Shown: positions 49,701 to 56,000 of the stretch, piece by piece
Layout of the letters: each line of letters begins with the position of its first letter
How positions within the stretch are numbered: position 1 is the first letter of the stretch
Source of the DNA: Pomphorhynchus laevis
Lineage: Eukaryota > Acanthocephala > Palaeacanthocephala > Echinorhynchida > Pomphorhynchidae
NCBI GenBank assembly: GCA_012934845.2
Contig: WNNJ02003171.1
Span: forward strand, 37,435 to 101,434
DNA length: 64,000 nt
Direction of reading: 5' to 3'
The notes under the pieces: model-generated
What the model was told of the DNA's origin: nothing
The model's input: the letters and a program-made list of their open reading frames with translations, nothing else
Databases searched by the model: none
Translations under genes and position numbers: made by a program

Positions 49701-50284
49701 TATATAATTTAAAATTGTATAATTTCGATACTGAGCATTTTTCTTATACTGATAATTTAAAATGAGTTATTAGTTAAAAAGGCATTAGCAACATGTTTTT
49801 GTTAACTAAACGCTATAAATGTAACGATGGGATCTGACTGTCAAAAACTTTTCGATTTATCATTAATAGTATATAATAATTTATGAATGTTTCTTCTTAA
49901 TAATTGCTTCCATCTGTTAAATCACGTTTTGAAATTTAGAAATATGCGTTATAGACCCAAAATGGATTCCAGTATTTGCACAGCGTCTCTGTACATTTGA
50001 TGATCCATCAAATATTTGTTATGACGAATGTTCTGGTAGAGTTGTGTGTACTCGAGATTCTTGCTTCGGTAATTTTGTCATCTGTAACTAAGACATCATG
50101 TTTTATGTTTAGTTCCTGGTAGATGGTCAATTCCTAATGTCGATACCCCTTATCCGGTTGATGATAATCGCATATATAAGCATTTCGCATCATTTATACT
50201 TGATGGCCAAATGTTTCCGAAATTAGCAAAATTCAAATCGAAACTGCTTACAACTCCGTGTATCGTTTCCAAAAATGTGTCAAG
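25530..50284 (+). CDS. DHX37: DHX37/Dhr1-like DEAH-box RNA helicase, 30 exons placed, both terminal ends not found
   Basis: ATP-dependent DEAH-box helicase of the nucleolar small-subunit processome; in characterised species DHX37/Dhr1 releases U3 snoRNA from pre-18S rRNA. I placed 30 exons with GT-AG junctions in one continuous frame (about 1,109 codons; human protein about 1,157). Motif [11 protein letters not shown] (35313 on), Ia TEPRR, II DEAH (36776-36787), III SAT (36894 exon), [20 protein letters not shown] are all present. The family-specific N-terminus ([25 protein letters not shown]) and C-terminus ([40 protein letters not shown]) identify it over other DEAH proteins such as DHX8, DHX15 or DHX38. 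The initiator exon and last ~50 residues were not located. No internal stop occurs in the exons as drawn, so it is probably functional. Confidence 0.92.
26163..26440 (-). mobile_element. tRNA-derived SINE-like element (intron 1)
   Basis: On the minus strand, AGCCTAGCAGTCAAGAGCGC (26407-26426) resembles a tRNA D-arm/A box and GCTCGAATCTCGG (26372-26384) a B box at tRNA-like spacing. The rest of the element (down to 26163) is a body without ORF, and most of it recurs at 26608-26780 without the tRNA-like head. tRNA head plus non-coding body is the definition of a SINE, but the copy number in the genome is unknown. Confidence 0.5.
26608..26795 (-). repeat. Second copy of the SINE body, head missing
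   Basis: About 135 bp match 26165-26300 with roughly 10 differences (GTCACAC.AGGTGACTTTCG, CTTCCTTCATGATAT, CCACAGCCGTTTTCG). A third short piece, GATGAAACCTTCCATCATGA near 26762, repeats 26452-26475. The 26745-26760 region contains a small hairpin GCCCGCT..AGCGGGC. Confidence 0.7.
26796..27590 (+). other. Intron 1 interval without recognised element
   Basis: Contains a short hairpin near 26830-26870 (AACGGCAC / GTGCCGTT). No coding frame or further repeat is supported. Confidence 0.4.
27591..29810 (+). mobile_element. LINE-F, strongly decayed, in intron 1, sense orientation
   Basis: Pieces in LINE order on the + strand: a possible ORF1 end near 27610-27700; [25 protein letters not shown] and GDFN (endonuclease) near 28070-28195; a linker of basic sequence with [16 protein letters not shown] (28798-28846); [13 protein letters not shown] near 29010; an open frame 29167-29427; and [17 protein letters not shown] (RT motif A region) near 29635-29690. 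No intact RT remains. The family is not LINE-A or B. Confidence 0.6.
29811..30591. other. AT-rich intron segment
   Basis: Above 85% A/T by eye between 29930 and 30400; simple TATATTA-type sequence. No gene or repeat unit is recognised. Confidence 0.5.
30592..30686 (+). CDS. DHX37: DHX37-like exon 2
   Basis: Starts after TTTAG in frame with the previous exon and reads [18 protein letters not shown] then IIPIAELGN, matching the family's coiled segment. The donor at 30687 (GTTTGA) is weak, so the end may be a few bases off. Confidence 0.65.
30740..30847 (+). CDS. DHX37: DHX37-like exon 3
   Basis: After TTTAG. Reads [20 protein letters not shown], a charged linker with no fixed family motif. 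Frame carries through from exon 2; donor GTAGGC. Confidence 0.6.
30896..30985 (+). CDS. DHX37: DHX37-like exon 4
   Basis: Charged/Ser-rich linker ([19 protein letters not shown]). Acceptor CTACAG is chosen because a nearer AG would give a stop. Intron before it is about 48 bp. Confidence 0.5.
31031..31078 (+). CDS. DHX37: DHX37-like exon 5 (tentative)
   Basis: A 48-bp exon ([15 protein letters not shown]) that keeps frame between exons 4 and 6. The acceptor TTTCAAG is unusual; this is the least certain exon. Confidence 0.4.
31730..31790. repeat. Perfect short hairpin in a DHX37-like intron
   Basis: AATAATTTGAGTACCCTTTT and its complement (about 31735-31785) face each other with a short spacer of TGTA. 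About 22 bp per arm with no mismatch seen. The neighbourhood (31560-31730) is an otherwise unexplained mixed-composition segment containing CCTGATGAGTGTTGTCGG on the minus strand. Confidence 0.75.
32040..32138 (+). CDS. DHX37: DHX37-like exon 6
   Basis: After TTTGCAG. Reads [20 protein letters not shown], linker region, open through to the donor GTTAGT. Confidence 0.55.
32186..32232 (+). CDS. DHX37: DHX37-like exon 7
   Basis: After TTGTACAG. Reads [16 protein letters not shown] 46-bp intron (32233-32278) removes an in-frame stop that would otherwise end the protein. Confidence 0.55.
32279..32472 (+). CDS. DHX37: DHX37-like exon 8
   Basis: Ends with [12 protein letters not shown] just before the helicase core, matching the FIPVNR.PE.Q block that precedes the core in DHX37. 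Donor GTACAT at 32473. The next intron is 2.75 kb. Confidence 0.75.
32473..34745. other. Intron 8, AT-rich with TTTATT-type simple repeats
   Basis: The segment 32840-33030 is a degenerate TTTATTA repeat. Short self-complementary TTTCCATTT / AAATGGAAA words occur near 33145-33235. The longer open frames at 33658-33963 and 34489-34725 resemble nothing I know and sit in an intron; I do not annotate them. Confidence 0.45.
34788..35001. mobile_element. Foldback (MITE-like) element in intron 8
   Basis: Left arm (about 34790-34878) and right arm (about 34920-35001) are inverted copies: TTTGATTACAAA.ATCCAAT, TTTCGACGGCAC and CTTCAGG on the left, CCTGAAGATGACGTGCCG, ATTGGATATTTGTAATCAAA on the right. 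Arms are about 80 bp with several mismatches. There is no coding capacity. GATATTTATACTA occurs on both sides (34749 and 34998), possibly a flank duplication. Confidence 0.7.
35227..35375 (+). CDS. DHX37: DHX37-like exon 9 (motif I)
   Basis: [18 protein letters not shown] followed by [20 protein letters not shown]: the Walker A motif and the family-specific LPI..EE..IMEAV lead-in. Motif I has Gln in place of the more usual Glu after the first Gly, which is tolerated in the superfamily. Confidence 0.95.
35503..35595 (+). CDS. DHX37: DHX37-like exon 10 (motif Ia)
   Basis: [19 protein letters not shown]: motif Ia TEPRR. Donor GTATGA opens a 46-bp intron. Confidence 0.92.
35642..35738 (+). CDS. 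DHX37: DHX37-like exon 11 (motif Ib)
   Basis: [16 protein letters not shown] then [13 protein letters not shown], the FMTDG.LL motif Ib. Followed by a 1-kb AT-rich intron in which I see no gene. Confidence 0.92.
36740..36853 (+). CDS. DHX37: DHX37-like exon 12 (motif II, DEAH)
   Basis: [24 protein letters not shown] at 36776-36787, then [13 protein letters not shown]. Donor GTATGA, 40-bp intron. Confidence 0.95.
36894..37001 (+). CDS. DHX37: DHX37-like exon 13 (motif III, SAT)
   Basis: [20 protein letters not shown]; motif III SAT. Ends with HIPPVIS; the following intron is about 720 bp. Confidence 0.93.
37722..37802 (+). CDS. DHX37: DHX37-like exon 14
   Basis: [12 protein letters not shown] matches the conserved V.SRQFPV.V.F of the second RecA domain start. 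Confidence 0.9.
37851..37992 (+). CDS. DHX37: DHX37-like exon 15 (motif IV region)
   Basis: [20 protein letters not shown]: motif IV GGILVFLTG of the family. Ends at a GTTTGC donor. The following 1.3-kb intron holds the R3 foldback repeats. Confidence 0.9.
38541..38590 (-). ncRNA. Hammerhead-like core in R3 unit 1
   Basis: On the minus strand CTGATGA, then GTCAT-AGTG-ATGAC (5-bp perfect helix II with tetraloop), then GAAAC. Both conserved core strands and a perfect helix II are present. Helices I and III are not convincing. Since part of it lies in the inverted end of a foldback element, the match could be by chance. Confidence 0.35.
38866..38912 (-). ncRNA. Hammerhead-like core in R3 unit 2
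   Basis: On the minus strand CTGATGA, GTCA-GTGA-TGAC (4-bp helix II), GAAAC. Helix II is shortened compared with unit 1 but stays fully paired, which hints that the pairing was kept. Helix III could be ACA/TGT plus GC/GC with a bulge. Confidence 0.35.
39304..39367 (+). CDS. DHX37: DHX37-like exon 16
   Basis: Variable insert in the second RecA domain, [23 protein letters not shown]37 proteins have an acidic insert here. Donor GTAAGA. Confidence 0.65.
39412..39487 (+). CDS. DHX37: DHX37-like exon 17
   Basis: Acidic insert, [16 protein letters not shown]. The acceptor TATTAAG at 39411 is used because the earlier TTTAG would give an in-frame stop. Confidence 0.6.
39534..39611 (+). CDS. DHX37: DHX37-like exon 18
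   Basis: [20 protein letters not shown], matching the LH.LPLYSLL..E block in front of motif V. Confidence 0.88.
39661..39768 (+). CDS. DHX37: DHX37-like exon 19 (motif V)
   Basis: [20 protein letters not shown] then [16 protein letters not shown]. Family consensus is TNVAETSLTIPGIKYVVD.G. Confidence 0.93.
39814..39938 (+). CDS. DHX37: DHX37-like exon 20 (motif VI)
   Basis: [18 protein letters not shown]: motif VI. The donor is GTTCGT at 39939; the intron is about 650 bp and carries no recognised element. Confidence 0.94.
40594..40690 (+). CDS. DHX37: DHX37-like exon 21
   Basis: [20 protein letters not shown] then [12 protein letters not shown], the family block after motif VI. Confidence 0.92.
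40733..40801 (+). CDS. DHX37: DHX37-like exon 22
   Basis: [16 protein letters not shown] matches the FPFPTPP block. A 2.46-kb AT-rich intron follows. Confidence 0.92.
40802..43257. other. Intron 22, AT-rich
   Basis: Segments 41400-41700 and 42560-42740 are almost pure A/T, the latter with TAATGATATTA repeats. CAATAGAAATAATG / TTATTTCTATTG makes a small hairpin near 42205-42245. I see no coding element. Confidence 0.45.
43258..43315 (+). CDS. DHX37: DHX37-like exon 23
   Basis: [19 protein letters not shown], the A.ELLI.LGAL segment (winged-helix/ratchet start). Donor GTAGAC. Confidence 0.88.
43359..43531 (+). CDS. DHX37: DHX37-like exon 24
   Basis: [20 protein letters not shown], then [20 protein letters not shown]. 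Matches the ratchet domain LG..M..FPV.PR..KML. Ends at GTGAGT. Confidence 0.92.
43915..44050 (-). repeat. R4 dispersed repeat, copy 1 (intron 24)
   Basis: On the minus strand it shares GCAGTTCTCCTGATGACTCT, TTCCTTATTATGATACATCG and the AT-rich tail with R4 copies at 45930 and 51985. Non-coding. Confidence 0.6.
44592..44863 (+). repeat. Left arm of an inverted duplication, overlapping DHX37-like exon 25
   Basis: Matches the complement of 46213-46494 over about 270 bp with few differences (AAAATAGTTGTTCAAAACCT, TTGCTCAGTGCCATGTGTAT, AATTACGAAAAGTTTTGGT). The arm includes the 3' end of intron 24, its acceptor and the first 27 bp of exon 25. Confidence 0.9.
44837..44890 (+). CDS. DHX37: DHX37-like exon 25 (54 bp)
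   Basis: [17 protein letters not shown]. It is short but keeps the frame and fits the L....RR.W family segment. The first half of this exon lies inside the left arm of the inverted duplication described separately. Confidence 0.8.
44942..45237 (+). CDS. DHX37: DHX37-like exon 26 (largest exon)
   Basis: [40 protein letters not shown], then [12 protein letters not shown]. Matches LGDLM.LL and FC..NGLR..AM.E...LR. It is bracketed by the inverted duplication. Confidence 0.93.
45930..46210 (+). repeat. R4 dispersed repeat, copy 2 (intron 26)
   Basis: Landmarks GAGGAATAGCGTCCGAAACC, ACAGTTCCTCCTGATGACCT, TTATTCTAATACATCGTATG, then an AT-rich tail. It shares the order of landmarks with 51985-52200 and with the minus-strand copy at 43915. 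It ends at the right arm of the inverted duplication. Confidence 0.6.
46213..46494 (-). repeat. Right arm of an inverted duplication in intron 26
   Basis: Inverse copy of 44592-44863, starting ACCAAAACTTTTCGTAATTA. Spacing between arms is about 1.35 kb and holds exon 26 and an R4 copy. It carries a mirror copy of the exon 25 acceptor and coding start on the minus strand; this fragment is not a gene. Confidence 0.9.
46495..47435. other. Rest of intron 26, AT-rich
   Basis: No repeat or gene recognised apart from simple A/T runs. Confidence 0.45.
47436..47490 (+). CDS. DHX37: DHX37-like exon 27
   Basis: [18 protein letters not shown], after TTCAG. Corresponds to the linker before the C-terminal domain; frame continues into exon 28 through a 46-bp intron. 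Confidence 0.75.
47537..47654 (+). CDS. DHX37: DHX37-like exon 28
   Basis: [20 protein letters not shown] then [15 protein letters not shown]. Matches VFIHPSS.LF...PEFVVYQE of the DHX37 OB-fold region. Confidence 0.92.
48300..49050. mobile_element. Two inverted Penelope-like GIY-YIG remnants (intron 28)
   Basis: On the minus strand near 48490-48420 the sequence reads [20 protein letters not shown]; on the + strand near 48927-49000 it reads [20 protein letters not shown]. Both are the start of the GIY-YIG endonuclease (YQIPC..C...YIGQT in the family) of Penelope-like elements. They face opposite ways about 450 bp apart, so they are two copies or a copy with inverted terminal repeats. No RT core was recognised between them. 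Confidence 0.55.
49051..49939. other. Rest of intron 28, no further element recognised
   Basis: AT-rich; a short direct repeat of TATCTTTGTTGATCAGTTAA occurs near 49430-49470. No coding frame is supported. Confidence 0.4.
49940..50068 (+). CDS. DHX37: DHX37-like exon 29
   Basis: [20 protein letters not shown], then [12 protein letters not shown]. Matches V...WIP.L.P..C.F..P and GRV.C.R..VF. Confidence 0.9.
50113..50284 (+). CDS. DHX37: DHX37-like exon 30 (last placed)
   Basis: [20 protein letters not shown] then [17 protein letters not shown]. Matches RYKHFARFLLEGQVF.KLA.Y...LL. A GTATAT donor follows; about 50 further residues are expected but I could not find their exon downstream. Confidence 0.92.
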
Positions 50285-50635
50285 GTATATTGTTTATTCA
50301 ATTTCGTTTCGGTTGATAAAGGTGATGGCATTAACACCTTTAAATTCTCAGTGCTACACTCGTATTTTAATGTGAATATTTAAATGTATTGTAGTAGCTG
50401 ACACAATTATTCATTTTACCACTGAATTAACAGATTACTAGACAGCTTAAATATACTTATATTATAAGAATTTTTATAATATACCTGATAAGAATTTTTA
50501 ATATTTTTAATAAATTTTTTAATTTTTAATATTGTAATATTACTGATAAGAATTTTTTTAAAATATTAAATTAAATTTAGAAATAAAATACCTATTATTA
50601 AATTTAGAAACAATTATTACAAATCTCTGTTCTAT

Positions 50636-51597
50636 AATGGATAAAAAGGGTATAAAAATTGAATCAGATAATAAAACTATACCTATATTATATTGGAATC
50701 CAAAATTTCATAAATTAAATTAGCTAACTGAATCGACGTATAAAATAAATAATAACGCTAAATCAAAATTAAAAATTAAAATAAAAAATTTAAATTTAAT
50801 TGGAATCCAAAATTACATAAAAATCCAATAAAACCTAGGTTCATATGTAGTGCGTTTAAATGTACATTAAAACCACTTTATGTCTATATGAATAAAATAC
50901 TTAAAGTAATTAAAGCATACTTTAAAAAATATTGCAAGGTAATCGAAATTAATACTGGATATAAAACACTATTTCAGTATTAATTCTACAAAAGAATTTT
51001 TAGAACAGACAAAAGGAATAAATTTTCAAAATATAAATACATACGATTTTAGTACTCTTTATACAAATCTAGATTTAGTAGATATTAAAGAAGCGTTAGT
51101 AAAATTAATTAACCTTATATTCGGAAAAAGATATACATATATATGTTATAATAATTATAACGCCTATCTAACAAAAATTAAACCATCAAATAAATATAAA
51201 TATATGGATAAAATTGAATTAATAGAATCCTTAAATATTTTGATAAATCAAAATTATTTAAAAGTAGGGACATCTATATTTAGACAAGTAAAAGGTGTTC
51301 CAATGGGTGGTAATAGTAGCCCAATTATAGCTGACTTGTTTTTAAGCTTTATAGAATATGAATTTGTTCATAACTGTGTAAAAACTAAATCTAAACAATA
51401 TAAATATATGAAATATATGTTTCGATACATTGATGATATATGTGTATTTAATTCTAATAATTTTTATTCAATAAGCGAACAAATTTATCCAGAAAGCCGT
51501 ATTCTTAACAAAACCAATATTAATGATAAAGAAGGTGTATATCTAGATATGAACATTAAATTAACATTAACTAAAACTACTTTAATAAACTACTTGT
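50636..51597 (+). mobile_element. Penelope-related reverse transcriptase fragment, AT-rich type
   Basis: The + strand reads DKKGIKIESDNKTIPILYWN, PKLHKNPIKPRFICSAFK (the conserved PKLHK..P..R.I block), YDFSTLYTNLDLVDIKEAL, then an open frame 51204-51599 with VKGVPMGGNSSPIIADLFL and FRYIDDICVFN (RT motif C, YIDD). PKLHK, DFSTLYTN and GVPMG together are seen in Penelope-related RTs. It differs strongly from the copy at 58.8 kb. Frames change two or three times upstream of 51204, an extra copy of the YWNPKFHK block is present near 50690, and no GIY-YIG domain follows. Codons are extremely A/T-rich. Confidence 0.75.
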
Positions 51598-51984
51598 AAC
51601 GATATCGTATTTATTCAAAAATTATAAATCTTTAAAATAAATCTTTAAATATTTTATTTAAAAATATGCATTTTTAAATAAAAGTTTTTACATTATCGTT
51701 TACAAATTGAAAAAGTAAAAACGGTATAAGTTTATTCTATTGATTTCGCTTGCCTTCCCAAGTGCCTGCAAAAACATCACTCTGTATTCCGTCTTTGGCA
51801 TTATTAACAAGAAAATGCATAATCGCCTTCGGAACAAGATCTTGTATCGATTTTCGAACAATTTCAAAATAGGATTTGATTAAATGTTCTAAAGAGTTAA
51901 GTAAACTATTTTAAACATAACGAAAAGCTCGCCTGAACTTACAACTTATATAAACAAATCAATATTTATATTGAACAAAATAAT
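51598..51984. other. Interval with no recognised element
   Basis: Slightly less AT-rich near 51740-51850 but without a recognisable frame. Confidence 0.4.
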
Positions 51985-52470
51985 AAATGATTAATCGTGG
52001 AATAGTAGGGGCGGAACATGATAACATAGCAGTTCCTCCTGATGATCTCTATTTCTTATTCGAATACATCGTATCATATTTATTAGTCAAATAATAAAAA
52101 TTGACTTTTATTTTAAATTTTAATTTTCTATAAATATAATTATATAAAATCTTATATACTTATTTATTATTTATAATTATTTATCTGTATTTTTAATTTT
52201 ATGTACTATAAAATACATAGACATCTAATTATTAGATGTCTATGACTATTAGATGTCTAACCTGATGACATCTAATTATTCTAATACAACGTCTGTTATT
52301 TATTAGTCAATTCATAAAAATTTATTTTTATTTTAAATTCTTACTTTACATATTATTCTTACTTTACATTATTTTTTAATAAACATATTAATAATTATAT
52401 ATTTATAATTATTTATCTTTATTTTTAATTTTATGTACTATAAAATACATAGACTCAGTTATCTGATTCG
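51985..52470 (+). repeat. R4 dispersed repeat, copy 3, with duplicated tail
   Basis: AGTTCCTCCTGATGATCTCT and CTTATTCGAATACATCGTAT match the other R4 copies. The tail (ATTTTTAATTTTATGTACTATAAAATACATAGAC) occurs twice, near 52190 and 52420, with CCTGATGACATCTAATTATT between, so a second partial copy follows the first. Confidence 0.65.
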
Positions 52471-52650
52471 TCATTATACATAAATGTATAAACGTCATAA
52501 TGTTAAAGCCGATTACCAACAAAAATTAAATAAAGTTAAAAAATAATAAATAATTTAAATATTTTAAACAATACTATTTTATATTATTTCATTTTTAAAT
52601 AATTATGAGGAAATCTAATTACTGTAGTTTCATCATTAATACTATTCGTC

Positions 52651-52879
52651 AGTGAATGATACTTTATGATTACTGCATGCTTAAAGGGTTTCCTATAGGT
52701 TACTTAACAATCTTTCAATGCAAGGAATTACATTAATATTACCGTGTACAAGTCAATACTAATGCCGTTTAGTATGGCATGTACACTGTAATATTAATGT
52801 AAATCCATGTATTGTAATATCGCTAAGTAACCTATAGGAATCTCTTTATGCATGCAGTAATCATAAAGTATCATTCACT
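52651..52879. mobile_element. Foldback MITE-like element, 229 bp
   Basis: The ends AGTGAATGATACTTTATGAT and ATCATAAAGTATCATTCACT are perfect inverted copies, and pairing continues inward: TTACTGCATGC / GCATGCAGTAA, TCCTATAGGTTACTTA / TAAGTAACCTATAGGA, ATTACATTAATATTAC / GTAATATTAATGTAA. Nearly the whole element folds back on itself. No ORF. Non-autonomous DNA transposons have this form; no parent transposase was seen in the window. Confidence 0.8.
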
Positions 52880-54408
52880 AATACCGTTAGTATATAAAAA
52901 TATTCATTTGCAGTCAGCATGGAGGCTTATCAATACTGATGCGTTGTAACAATGACAAATTAGAATTGACTATTTAAATTATATTTAGCGTCTGACAACA
53001 GTTATGTGATCAACGCAAATGCTTAGATTAATTTAAAGGCTATGGAATGCCATTTAGCTAATGTCGGATGCTGATTTGTAATCAAGCTATTAATGAATTA
53101 ATGATACATACAACCCATTATACATAGTATAATGATACATAGTGATCATTTTGATAACTTAGAGCGCTGATAAAAAAAACAAAACATTTCATTTTACTGT
53201 CAATGATTAGAGTACCAGACGTTGAAATTTGTCAAAATTACCATTATCGCGTTTATAATTTAAAGTTTCTAAATATTTAAAAATGTATTTTGATATAATA
53301 AATTTATAGAATTAATAGAATACGTTTATAAAATACGTAGGCACAGTTATCTAATTTGATATGTGTATGATATATGATTTTATATCATTATGCATGTATT
53401 ACAAAACTAGAAAACGCCGTCTGGAATTGTGCACGGTATTAATAAATTGATAATAATTTAAGTAGCTATTAATTGTCGCGCTTTTGTGTTTTCAAAACTT
53501 CAAATGAACGCAAATTATGGAAATACTTAGGCATATTTGGTTATTTCTTGTAGTTTATGACTAACGCTCCAATGCTATATCATCACGTGGTGTACAGTCT
53601 AATCAATGAACAATGTAAAAACTATATTTTCAAAACTATTTCGATATTTGATATTCGTCCATTTGAACCTGTTATTACTTATTCCTTATTTTCATTAATA
53701 TCAAAGCTACATCAACGTGTGTTTTTCTTTAGCAAATAAGTTTCACAATTTATCTAAAACAACTTCAGGTACTTACATTAGATATGTCAATGAACATAGA
53801 TATAGATCAACATACAGAAGAAAATAATCCATTGTTATCCAAGGCAAATCAGTTCGGCATAAAATAATGTATATCAGAACACATTCCATATATCACGAAT
53901 TCCGAATCAAGCAGTGCATATTCGTGAACGATGATAGGTTACAAGCATCACGATCACATATTCCAGTTTAAATCTGGTCAAATACTATTCTCAATGAAAA
54001 ATCTTGTGCTGAGGAACATATTTTTTCAAGAGCCTAACCTCACAGTTACGATCACCAATAATTGATCTTCTCCTCAGAGTACTTGATGACAAGTACATCA
54101 ATTGATCCTCTTCGTTCGAACATGATGTTGCTTATTGCCATGATGTTGGAGGAATGAAAATGCAATATGCTAACATCATGTTCTTGGTTCATGAGTCATT
54201 TTCCTTCATAAGTCCCTTGTGATAGATAAATTACTTACGCAATCCTACTAAGTGACTATCCGGTATGCTCATTAGCTTTGTAAAAACCAAACGCTGTCCA
54301 TACCTGCCCATGGAGATGTGAACTAACCATAGAAGCAACTCAAGCTGATACTATTACAATAGAATACTATAACAATATATAATAATAGGCAAACAATATT
54401 ATGAGTAT
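52880..54408. other. Intergenic interval, no gene recognised
   Basis: No family-level match in either strand. The 60-codon frame at 53557-53739 is A/T-driven and not supported. The region 53990-54250 is of more balanced composition and might be decayed element sequence. Confidence 0.4.
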
Positions 54409-55095
54409 GAAGTTTATGAACATTATAAACGCGAGTAATTTAGTGCATATAATGAAATATTGCTAGCTCTCCTTTCGTCGTTTTTTTAATATTAATCAAG
54501 ATTTGATTTTCGAGTCAAAGTAAACTTTCTTGAAGTTTATGAACATTATAAACGCGAGTAATTTAGTGCATATAATGAAATATTGCTAGCTCTCCTTTCG
54601 TCGTTTTTTTAATATTAATCAAGATTTGATTTTCGAGTCAAAGTTAACTTTCTTGAGGTTGATGAACATTATAAACGCGAGTAATTTAGTGCATATAATG
54701 AAATATTGCTAGCTCTCCTTTCGTCGTTTTTTTAATATTAATCAAGATTTGATTTTCGAGTCAAAATGAACTTTCTTGAGGTTGATGAACATTATAAACG
54801 CGAGTAATTTAGTGCATATAATGAAATATTGCTAGCTCTCCTTTCGTCGTTTTTTTTAATATTAATCAAGATTTGATTTTCGAGTCAAAATGAACTTTCT
54901 TGAGGTTGATGAACATTATAAACGCGAGTAATTTAGTGCATATAATGAAATATTGCTAGCTCTCCTTTCGTCGTTTTTTTTAATATTAATCAAGATTTGA
55001 TTTTCGAGTCAAAATGAACTTTCTTGAAGTTGATAAACATTATAAACGCGAGTAATTTACTGTATATAGTGAAATATTGCTAGCACTCGACGAAA
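54409..55095 (+). repeat. 123-bp minisatellite, five full units and one partial
   Basis: Units start with GAAGTT/GAGGTT at 54409, 54532, 54655, 54778, 54902 and 55026. Period is 123 bp, 124 where a T-run gains one T. Each unit has ATTATAAACGCGAGTAATTT, ATTGCTAGCTCTCCTTTCGT and TTGATTTTCGAGTCAAA. Inner units are almost identical; the last is diverged and ends near 55095 with CGACGAAAG. No ORF spans the unit. Confidence 0.92.
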
Positions 55096-55159
55096 GCTTC
55101 ATTATCAAGCAAAAATAGAAAAAACAAAGATAAAAAACGTAGCCCTAATACGGAAGAAT

Positions 55160-56000
55160 TTCATGTTATTCCAGCCATGATATGTAGTTGGATTTTACAA
55201 TGATATTTGTTGCCAGGCATTACATGTGTCTGATTGGAAATGCAGATTCCTTCTTCAACCTCCTCGATATGTCGTCCTTATAGCAAACGATTTTATGCCG
55301 AAGTTGATGTTGTGATCATCAACACGTACGTGATTAAATATCGCAGAGTGCACATCACCGCGTTTAATGACGTATTGATGTTGCTTGCTTTTGATTAATT
55401 TCAGTGATGTTTGCCCATATATGAGCAATTAAAATCGCTGCACGATGTGCAGTAAATTTGTGTACGATAATTACGTTTTGGTTTTAGTTTGAATAATCAG
55501 GATAGATTGCGAGGTTTCTTGTGATAAATATCCACGTTCTTAAGGCTAGTTCGTTGAAAACCGTTATGCAACTGGTTGAAAGTTGCATCATATACGCAAG
55601 ATAGATGAACAAAAATAGATTGTGCCGATATAAAATTAGTTACTTCACTATTGCTCATAGAAATCACACCTACAAACGGTTGCCGTCTTGTTCTTTTGAT
55701 AGGCTAATCACCTTATGACATGACACTTTCAATATCTTACTTGCCAAAATTGCAGATTTATATGATGAACAAATAAAGACAGGCCGTATCAATAAAACAT
55801 CTTAGCTATGCCAATTTTTGATATGTAAAAAATGTGCCTATTAGCTTGTTGGGTGTCAAGGTATTCTCGGCTTGCAATACAAGGTGGTTTCAATGTCGTT
55901 AAAGTGTTATGTTACCTGGACATCCAAAAATGATATTTACTGTGAGTCATCGTCGAAAGTGAGGCATCGTTAAATGGATGAGTCTTTAGAGTTGAAACTG
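55160..56000 (-). mobile_element. Penelope-like element relic, RT end and GIY-YIG region
   Basis: On the minus strand, 55960-55850 reads SFLDVQVT and, further, IETTLYCKPRIP, the FLDV...YRKP block after the Penelope RT palm. Near 55400-55270 it reads KRGDVHSAIFNHVRVDDHNI and NFGIKSF, aligned with LKRGDSSPAIVNHV of the 58.8-kb copy (GIY-YIG domain). Frames are broken many times. The copy is an old relic. Confidence 0.6.
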
